From Mycobacterium sp. UM_CSW (GTDB lineage Bacteria; Actinomycetota; Actinomycetes; Mycobacteriales; Mycobacteriaceae), in contig NZ_AUWQ01000044.1 of assembly GCF_000455205.1 (NCBI RefSeq), forward strand, positions 1 through 32,734: DNA of 32,734 bases, read 5' to 3'. Shown piece by piece: positions 27,636 to 32,734 of the stretch. How positions within the stretch are numbered: the stretch's first letter is position 1; every line of letters begins with the position of its first letter. Under the pieces are notes generated by a model. The model worked only from the letters and a program-made list of their open reading frames with translations. It was not told where the DNA came from and ran no database searches. Both the position numbers and the translations under genes were made by a program.

Positions 27636-27727
27636 AGTGTGAACTCACGGCTTTGGGTGTGAAGCCAGGGTGGGTTTCAGCCGAAAATCCCGCCGAGGGT
27701 TCACACGCGAAGCCGTCGTTTCACACT
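27636..27727. terminator. Nested multi-arm palindrome between convergent adoK and asnB
   Basis: Three sets of arms nest symmetrically: AGTGTGAA (27636-27643) with TTCACACT (27720-27727), CGGCTT (27648-27653) with AAGCCG (27710-27715), and GTGTGAA (27657-27663) with TTCACAC (27700-27706). The spacers are equal on both sides (4 and 3 nt). An inner gggttt/aaa..ccc pairing caps it. The end overlaps the asnB stop codon (27726-27728). Confidence 0.75.
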
Positions 27728-29696
27728 AAAGCTGGACGGGGTAGACCGGCTCGGCGATCTGTGGCACCACGCTGTGCTCGACGAAGATCGCGTGCCAGAG
27801 CATGAAGATCAACACCGTCCACAGCCGGCGGCTGTGATCGCTTGTGCCGCTTCGGTGTTCGTCGAGCATCCGGCGGACCGCGGCCAGGTCGACCAGGCGA
27901 TCGGCCTGTGAGGAGTCCACCAGCGCGTACGCCCACTCCAGCAGTTCGCCGGCGCGCAGCCAATGCCGGATCGGCACCGGGAAGCCCAGCTTGGGCCGGT
28001 GCAGCACATGCGCGGGAACGATCGGCTCCAGCGCGCGCCGCAACGCGTACTTGGTGGTGGTCCGGGTGATCTTGGCCTCGACGGGCAGCCGGGAAGCGAC
28101 GGCGAACACCTCGGGATCCAAGAACGGCACCCGAAGCTCCAGCGAGTTGGCCATCGTCATCTTGTCGGCCTTGACCAGGATGTCGCCGCGCAACCAGGTG
28201 AACAGGTCGACGTGCTGCATGCGGGCCACCGGGTCCCAGCCGGCCGATTCGGTGTACACCGACGCGGTCACATCGGTGTGGGTCCACTCGTCGCGGAACC
28301 CCGGCAGCACGTCGCGCAACTGCGCGTCGGAGAAGCTACGGGCGTTGCCGTAGTAGCGCTCCTCGAGGGTCAGCGAGCCGCGATGCAACAGGCTCTTGCC
28401 ACGCATGCCCTCCGGCAGCGGCTTGGACACCTTGCCCATCGACCGGCGCAACGGGCGCGGCAGATAGTCGAAAGGCTTCAGCGACAACGGCTCCCGATAG
28501 ATGGTGTAGCCGCCGAACAGCTCGTCGGCGCCCTCACCGGACAGCACCACCTTCACGTGCTTGCGGGCCTCGCGGGCAACGAAGAACAGCGGGACCAGCG
28601 CCGGGTCTGCGACGGGTTCGTCGAGGTACCAGACGATCTCGGGCAGGGCGGCGACGAACTCGTCGGGGCTGACCACCTTGGCGATGTGGCGCGCTCCGAT
28701 GGCCTCCGCCGAGGCCACCGCGACGTCGATCTCGGAGAAGCCCTCGCGCTCGAAGCCGGTGGTGAACGTGATCAGCCTGGGGTTGTGCCGGATCGCCAGC
28801 GCGGCGATGGCGGTGGAGTCGATGCCGCCCGACAGGAACGCTCCGACGGTGACGTCGGCGCGCATGTGCTTGGCCACCGAGTCCTCCAGCACCGCGGTGA
28901 TCTCGTCGTAGCGGGCCTGTTCGGTGTCGGCGGTGATGGGCGTCGCGGCGAATCGCGGCACGAAGTAGCGGGTGACCTCGGGCTGCTGCCCGGGCCGGAT
29001 GCGCGCGTAGCAGCCCGACTCCAGCCGCCGCACCCCGCTGTGCAGCGTCTCGGGCTCCGGCACGTACTGCAGGACCGTGTAGTGCTGCACCGCGCGCTCG
29101 TCGATGCCGGTGTCGAACCCGACCAACTCGGCCAGGTCCATCAGGCATTTCTTCTCGCTGGCCAGCGCGGTGCCGCCGGTGCCGGTGGCCATGAACAGCG
29201 GCTTGATGCCGAAAGGGTCTCGGGCGCAAAACAATTCGCGGGTCACGGTGTCCCACAGCGCGAACGCGAACATGCCGCGCAGCCGGTGTAGCACGTCGGT
29301 GCCCCAATGGTGGTATCCCGCGACGATCGCCTCGCCGTCACCGTCGGTGGCGAACGCGGCCCCGTGCTTGGCGGCCAGTTCGTCGCGCAGCTCGAGGTAG
29401 TTGTAGATCTCGCCGTTGAACACCAGCACGTAACGGTCGGGCGCCTCGGGCGGGCCCCAGCGCAGCGGCTGATGCGAATGGGCGATGTCGATGATGGAAA
29501 GCCGGTTGAAGCCGAACATCACCGAGCCGTCCGCGCCCGGGTCGGCCCACGTTCCCGGCTCGTCGGGCCCCCGATGGCGCATCAGGTGCGACGCGGCGGA
29601 AATGGCGCCGTCGGCGCGGGTGGCGGCCGCCGCGGCGTCGGCTCTGCCGCCGCCAGGACCGGCCGGGGCCGCAACGAACGCCAGCAGACCACACAC
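27726..29696 (-). CDS. asnB: Glutamine-dependent asparagine synthetase-like amidotransferase AsnB
   Basis: A 656-residue class II amidotransferase. After the initiator comes catalytic C2 (VCGLLAFVAAP), then HRGPDEPGTW and FNGEIYNYLELRDEL in the glutaminase domain, and the ATP-pyrophosphatase P-loop LSGGIDSTAIAALA near residue 288 with VVLSGEGADELFGGY. The GTG at 29696 is required so that Cys follows the initiator. In mycobacteria this locus (Rv2201) is also linked to amidation of peptidoglycan diaminopimelate, so the acceptor may not be free aspartate. CATACT lies 8 nt upstream and there is no ribosome site, a weak leaderless signal. It converges on adoK. Confidence 0.95.
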   Translation of the reverse strand: MCGLLAFVAAPAGPGGGRADAAAAATRADGAISAASHLMRHRGPDEPGTWADPGADGSVMFGFNRLSIIDIAHSHQPLRWGPPEAPDRYVLVFNGEIYNYLELRDELAAKHGAAFATDGDGEAIVAGYHHWGTDVLHRLRGMFAFALWDTVTRELFCARDPFGIKPLFMATGTGGTALASEKKCLMDLAELVGFDTGIDERAVQHYTVLQYVPEPETLHSGVRRLESGCYARIRPGQQPEVTRYFVPRFAATPITADTEQARYDEITAVLEDSVAKHMRADVTVGAFLSGGIDSTAIAALAIRHNPRLITFTTGFEREGFSEIDVAVASAEAIGARHIAKVVSPDEFVAALPEIVWYLDEPVADPALVPLFFVAREARKHVKVVLSGEGADELFGGYTIYREPLSLKPFDYLPRPLRRSMGKVSKPLPEGMRGKSLLHRGSLTLEERYYGNARSFSDAQLRDVLPGFRDEWTHTDVTASVYTESAGWDPVARMQHVDLFTWLRGDILVKADKMTMANSLELRVPFLDPEVFAVASRLPVEAKITRTTTKYALRRALEPIVPAHVLHRPKLGFPVPIRHWLRAGELLEWAYALVDSSQADRLVDLAAVRRMLDEHRSGTSDHSRRLWTVLIFMLWHAIFVEHSVVPQIAEPVYPVQL

Positions 29697-29704
29697 GGCG
29701 CCCC

Positions 29705-29710
29705 AGTATG
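29705..29710 (-). promoter_or_regulatory. Weak candidate -10 (CATACT) for asnB
   Basis: The minus strand CATACT departs from TANNNT at the first base. It ends 8 nt before the asnB GTG with no ribosome site between. Listed because of its position only. Confidence 0.25.
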
Positions 29711-29794
29711 CCCCACTTGTGCGGCGATCGGGGCGCCGCACGCGTGACCGGCCGGGGTTTGCGCGACGGCGTCAGCGGCGTGGTCTACGCTGCG

Positions 29795-29800
29795 TAGTAT
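29795..29800 (+). promoter_or_regulatory. Candidate -10 element (TAGTAT) for ctaC
   Basis: TAGTAT in tgcgtagtattcgaatcc fits TANNNT. A start about 7 nt downstream leaves a short leader containing the AGGAGG (29813-29818) ribosome site of ctaC. No clear -35. Confidence 0.45.
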
Positions 29801-29825
29801 TCGAATCCGAGCAGGAGGCGCCAAC

Positions 29826-30899
29826 GTGACACCTCGCGAGCAGGTCCGTTCGCAACGTCTGTCGCAGCGCAGTTTCCAGCGTCGTTTCCGGCCGCTGGCG
29901 CTGGCCGCGACGCTTGGCGTGCTGGCGGTCACGCTGAGCGGATGCAGCTGGTCGCAGGTGCTCGGCATGGGCTGGCCGCAGGGGATCACCCCGGAGGCCC
30001 ACCTCAACCGGGAACTGTGGATCGGGGCGGTGATCGCCTCGCTGGTCGTCGGCGTCATCGTGTGGGGGCTCATCTTCTGGTCGATGGCGTTTCACCGCAA
30101 GAAGGCGACCGAAACCGACCTGCCGCGGCAGTTCGGTTACAACATGCCGTTGGAGCTGGTGCTCACCGTCACACCGTTCCTCATCATCTCGGTGCTCTTC
30201 TACTTCACCGTGGTGGTGCAGGAGAAGATGCTGCACCTGGCCAAGGACCCCGAGGTCGTCATCGACGTCACCTCCTTCCAGTGGAACTGGAAGTTCGGTT
30301 ATCAGCGGGTCAACTTCAAGGACGGCACGCTGACCTATGACGGGGCCGACCCGGTGCGCAAGAACGCGATGGTCTCCAAGCCGGAAGGCAAGGACGAGCA
30401 CGGCGAGGAACGCGTTGGGGCGGTGCGCGGGCTCAACCCGCAGGACCGGACCTACCTGAATTTCGACAAGGTCGAGACCCTGGGAACCGCCACGGAGATC
30501 CCGGTGCTGGTGCTGCCGGCCGGCAAGCAGATCGAATTCCGGTTGGCCTCCGCGGACGTGGTGCACACGTTCTGGGTGCCGGAATTCCTGTTCAAGCGCG
30601 ACGTGATGCCCAACCCCGAGGCAAACAACTCGGTCAACGTGTTCCAGGTCGACGAGATCCAGAAGACCGGGGCGTTCGTCGGTCACTGCGCCGAGTTTTG
30701 CGGCACGTATCACTCGATGATGAACTTCGAGGTGCGGGTCGTGCCGCCCAACGACTTCAAGGCCTATTTGCAGCAACGGATCGGCGGAAAGACCAACGCC
30801 GAGGCACTGCAGGCGATCGCCCAAGCCCCGCTGGCGGTGACCACCCATCCGTTCGATACCCGTCGCGGTGAAGCGACCCAAAACCAGCCCGTAGGTTAG
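29826..30899 (+). CDS. ctaC: Cytochrome c oxidase subunit II CtaC
   Basis: Carries the CuA centre that takes electrons from the cytochrome bcc complex into the aa3 oxidase. 357 residues: a basic N-terminus and signal peptide with lipobox TLSGC (C40, a likely lipid anchor), two membrane helices (about 63-87 and 110-132), the aromatic patch [11 protein letters not shown], then CuA ligands H247 ([10 protein letters not shown]) and C288, C292, H296 and M299 in [12 protein letters not shown]. The GTG has AGGAGG 7 nt upstream. ctaF follows after 8 bp, and the whole group leads toward the qcr genes as in M. tuberculosis. Confidence 0.97.
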   Translation: MTPREQVRSQRLSQRSFQRRFRPLALAATLGVLAVTLSGCSWSQVLGMGWPQGITPEAHLNRELWIGAVIASLVVGVIVWGLIFWSMAFHRKKATETDLPRQFGYNMPLELVLTVTPFLIISVLFYFTVVVQEKMLHLAKDPEVVIDVTSFQWNWKFGYQRVNFKDGTLTYDGADPVRKNAMVSKPEGKDEHGEERVGAVRGLNPQDRTYLNFDKVETLGTATEIPVLVLPAGKQIEFRLASADVVHTFWVPEFLFKRDVMPNPEANNSVNVFQVDEIQKTGAFVGHCAEFCGTYHSMMNFEVRVVPPNDFKAYLQQRIGGKTNAEALQAIAQAPLAVTTHPFDTRRGEATQNQPVG

Positions 30900-30907
30900 G
30901 ACGCTCA

Positions 30908-31327
30908 ATGAAGATCGAAGCCAGGCTGTTCGAGTTCATCGCCGCATTCTTCGTTCTCTCGGCGGTGCTCTACGGGATCCTGACTGCGCTGTTCGCGACC
31001 GGCGGGGTGGAGTGGGCGGGGACCACCGCCCTGGCGCTAACCGGTGGCCTGGCCGTCATCACGGGAAGCTTTTTCTGGTTCATCTCGCGTCGGCTGGACA
31101 CCCGGCCGGAGGATTACGAGGGCGCCGAGATCAGCGACGGTGCAGGAGAATTGGGCTTTTTCGCGCCGCACAGCTGGTGGCCCATCCTGGTGGCGCTGGC
31201 CGGATCCGTCGCGGCGGTGGGCATCGCGCTGTGGCTGCCCTGGTTGATCGTCGCCGGGGTGGTGTTCATCCTCGCGACGGCGGCCGGACTGGTCTTCGAG
31301 TACTACACGGGCCCCGAGAAGCACTGA
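30908..31327 (+). CDS. ctaF: Actinobacterial cytochrome c oxidase subunit IV CtaF (Rv2199c-like)
   Basis: 139 residues with four predicted membrane helices in two pairs: [20 protein letters not shown] and [20 protein letters not shown], then a loop ([20 protein letters not shown]) and [20 protein letters not shown] with [18 protein letters not shown]. The EDYEGAEI and FFAPHSWWP stretches are characteristic of the actinobacterial aa3 subunit IV seen in the bcc-aa3 supercomplex. The ATG is 8 bp after ctaC, so they form one operon. Confidence 0.94.
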   Translation: MKIEARLFEFIAAFFVLSAVLYGILTALFATGGVEWAGTTALALTGGLAVITGSFFWFISRRLDTRPEDYEGAEISDGAGELGFFAPHSWWPILVALAGSVAAVGIALWLPWLIVAGVVFILATAAGLVFEYYTGPEKH

Positions 31328-31407
31328 TTTGCGACTCAAAGGTCACAATCAGGGCATCACTTGATCCGGGCCCCTTTTCCACGACTTCTTTGCTCTATCC
31401 CGTTCGG

Positions 31408-31413
31408 TAGGGT
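31408..31413 (+). promoter_or_regulatory. Candidate -10 element (TAGGGT) upstream of mmpS3
   Basis: TAGGGT fits TANNNT. A start near 31420 would give mmpS3 a leader of about 90 nt that includes a short ORF and a GC-rich hairpin. No clear -35. Confidence 0.35.
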
Positions 31414-31426
31414 TTGCCCAGGCACA

Positions 31427-31513
31427 ATGAGAAACTCCCAAGCGCGCGCGCCCCGATGCAGCCGCGGGGCCTCGCGCGCTGGTGATGCAGTTGGACAGGG
31501 CAGGCAACTATGA
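31427..31513 (+). CDS. Possible 28-aa leader ORF overlapping the mmpS3 start
   Basis: ATG at 31427 opens [20 protein letters not shown] and its TGA (31511-31513) overlaps the mmpS3 ATG as ATGA. It would start about 6 nt into the transcript predicted from TAGGGT. Its third-position GC is only about 60 percent, well below real genes here, so the peptide may not be conserved. The geometry suggests that translation of this ORF, which must unfold an internal hairpin, feeds mmpS3. Confidence 0.3.
   Translation: MRNSQARAPRCSRGASRAGDAVGQGRQL
31441..31480 (+). other. GC-rich hairpin in the predicted mmpS3 leader
   Basis: AGCGCGCG (31441-31448) pairs with CGCGCGCT (31473-31480), and CCCCG (31451-31455) with CGGGG (31465-31469). 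It lies inside the short leader ORF, 29 bp before the mmpS3 ATG. It could be a terminator, an attenuator or a stabilising stem. Confidence 0.45.
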
Positions 31514-32469
31514 GCGGGCCGACTCCTCCGGGATGGGAACCTGACGAACCCGATTCCGGCAGCGACCTCAGCCACCAATCGGATTCCGGCCTCGACGCGG
31601 GACAAGACGCGGTCGAACCCCACGACGAGCTGGGCCCCATCGACGACAGCGCCGACAGCGCCGAAATCGCGGCGGCGGACCAGACGGGCCAGACGGACGC
31701 CTACTCGCGGGCGTATTCGGCTCCCGAAGCCGAGCACTTCGTCACCGGCCCCTACCTGCCGGCCGACATGCGGCTGTACGACTACGACAGCTACGACGAG
31801 CCCGTCGACCCCGACGATGAACACCGCGCCCCGCGCTGGCCGTGGGTGGTCGGCATCGCCGCGATCGTGGCCGCGATCGCGCTCGTGGTCTCGGTGTCGC
31901 TGCTCGTCACGCGCACCGACACCAACAAGCTCGCCAACCCCGCCACCACCACCGTCCCGTCGACGCCGCCGATCCAGGACGAGATAACGACCACGAAGCC
32001 GCCACCGCCGCCTCCGCCGCCACCGCCGACCACCGAGGCCCCTCCTCCGCCCACCGAAACGCAGACCGTGACGGTGACGCCCACCCCGCCGCCACCGCCT
32101 CCTCCGCCGCCCCCACCGGCGACGAGCGCACCGCCGCCCCCGCCGGCGACCACGTCGTCCGCGGCGGCCCCGCCGCCGGCGACCACCACCCCGACCGGCC
32201 CGCGGCAGGTGACCTACTCGGTGACCGGCACCAAGGCGCCCGGCGACATCATTTCGGTGACCTACGTCGACGCGTCGGGCCGGTCGCGCACCCAGCACAA
32301 CGTGTACATTCCCTGGTCGATGACCGTGACACCGATCTCGACGTCCGACGTCGGATCAGTCCAGGCGTCCAGCCTTTTCCGGGTCAGTCGGCTCAACTGC
32401 TCGATCACCACCAGCGACGGGACGGTGCTGTCGTCGAACAACAGCGACGCGCCGCAGACGAGTTGCTGA
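31510..32469 (+). CDS. mmpS3: MmpS3 membrane protein
   Basis: 319 residues. An acidic cytoplasmic N-terminus of about 110 residues (rich in Asp, Glu and Ser) is followed by one membrane helix (about 112-137, [20 protein letters not shown]), a long Pro/Thr linker (about 158-232) with two runs of ten or more prolines, and a C-terminal MmpS domain ([19 protein letters not shown], then [12 protein letters not shown]). Two late cysteines (LNCSITT and the terminal Cys) may form a disulfide outside the membrane. MmpS proteins normally partner MmpL transporters; MmpS3 has no adjacent mmpL here or in M. tuberculosis. The linker would reach into the cell wall. The ATG has a modest ribosome site (aggg, 31497-31500) and overlaps a leader ORF stop. 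Confidence 0.95.
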   Translation: MSGPTPPGWEPDEPDSGSDLSHQSDSGLDAGQDAVEPHDELGPIDDSADSAEIAAADQTGQTDAYSRAYSAPEAEHFVTGPYLPADMRLYDYDSYDEPVDPDDEHRAPRWPWVVGIAAIVAAIALVVSVSLLVTRTDTNKLANPATTTVPSTPPIQDEITTTKPPPPPPPPPPTTEAPPPPTETQTVTVTPTPPPPPPPPPPPATSAPPPPPATTSSAAAPPPATTTPTGPRQVTYSVTGTKAPGDIISVTYVDASGRSRTQHNVYIPWSMTVTPISTSDVGSVQASSLFRVSRLNCSITTSDGTVLSSNNSDAPQTSC

Positions 32470-32734
32470 TGGTCAGCAGGTATTCCGCCTATCGGCGGGG
32501 TTCGGACACCATTCCGCCGGATGTCATCGATCGCATACTGATGGGAGCGTGCGCCGCCGTCTGGTTGGTGCTGCTGGGCGTGAGCGTGGCCGCGGCCGTC
32601 GCACTGGTGGACCTGGGCCGGGGCTTTCACAAGGCGGCCAGGGGATCGCACACGTCGTGGGTGTTGTACGCCGTCATCATCGTTTCCGCGCTGATCATCG
32701 CGGGGGCGATCCCGGTGCTGGTGCGGGCCCGTCG
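32469..32734 (+). CDS. Membrane protein, 5' part (Rv2197c-like)
   Basis: The first 88 residues of a gene cut by the window end. It starts [19 protein letters not shown], then has two membrane helices (about 26-47, CAAVWLVLLGVSVAAAVAL, and about 63-85, WVLYAVIIVSALIIAGAIPV), ending in a basic stretch. This matches Rv2197c, which lies between mmpS3 and the qcr operon in M. tuberculosis. The ATG overlaps the last base of the mmpS3 stop (TGATG), so the two are co-translated. Function unknown. Confidence 0.88.
   Translation, partial: MVSRYSAYRRGSDTIPPDVIDRILMGACAAVWLVLLGVSVAAAVALVDLGRGFHKAARGSHTSWVLYAVIIVSALIIAGAIPVLVRAR

Noticed and set aside
31791-32189. Gly-rich minus-strand frame opposite mmpS3
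   Set aside because: The glycine runs are the complement of the proline codons in the MmpS3 linker; it resembles PE/PGRS proteins only by composition.

Overview
The window is a roughly 33 kb piece of a mycobacterial chromosome. GC is very high, third codon positions are almost all G or C, and the gene content and order match the glnE to mmpS3 block of Mycobacterium tuberculosis (about Rv2221c to Rv2197c) in reverse orientation. Gene differences from M. tuberculosis, judged from memory, suggest a non-tuberculous slow grower, possibly of the M. avium complex. This species call is an inference, because no rRNA or other taxonomic marker is present. Almost every base is assigned. There is no tRNA, rRNA, CRISPR array, insertion sequence or prophage.

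Layout. 1-5471 is nitrogen control: the 3' part of glnE (with an apparent frameshift at its left end) converges on glnA1, the glutamine synthetase it adenylylates. Five genes not in the M. tuberculosis order as I recall it lie between them: a hotdog thioesterase, an F420-type oxidoreductase, a 72-aa protein, a DUF2510 protein and a two-TM protein. 5605-11326 holds an RDD membrane protein with a predicted leader ORF, a DUF4191 protein, and then dlaT, a sugar-epimerase-like protein, lipB and lipA. These last genes supply lipoate and its main acceptor protein. 11504-15905 holds ephD (epoxide hydrolase fused to a short-chain dehydrogenase), a small membrane protein, and an SRPBCC plus FAD-oxidoreductase pair. 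15989-21027 holds a leucyl aminopeptidase, a class III adenylyl cyclase, gcvT and ilvE. 21099-24123 is an operon of cobU, cobT and cobS (last steps of cobamide assembly) behind a DUF3043 membrane protein. 24316-27625 holds a glycerate kinase, an ErpA/HesB-type Fe-S carrier, a membrane protein and adenosine kinase. 27726-32734 holds asnB, cytochrome aa3 subunits ctaC and ctaF, mmpS3 and the start of an Rv2197c-like gene.

Two non-coding patterns stand out. First, six of the seven convergent gene junctions carry a strong palindrome, each of a different family, several overlapping stop codons and none with a T-tract. They look like bidirectional terminators built from dispersed intergenic repeats. 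Second, an unusual number of starts have a TANNNT -10 hexamer 6-8 bp directly upstream and no Shine-Dalgarno sequence, which is the signature of leaderless mRNA. This applies to the 2615, 3071, 5617, 6911, lipB, pepB, ilvE and DUF3043 starts. In two cases the TAG stop codon of the upstream gene forms the first half of the -10. Three short unannotated ORFs (5617-5724, 18717-18752, 31427-31513) fit leaderless or near-leaderless upstream peptides, two of them overlapping the next start codon by 4 nt. The best regulatory call is a GlnR-type box just upstream of a -35/-10 pair for glnA1. I see no wholly new multi-gene system. The most novel material is the leader ORFs, the -10/stop-codon overlaps and the palindrome set.
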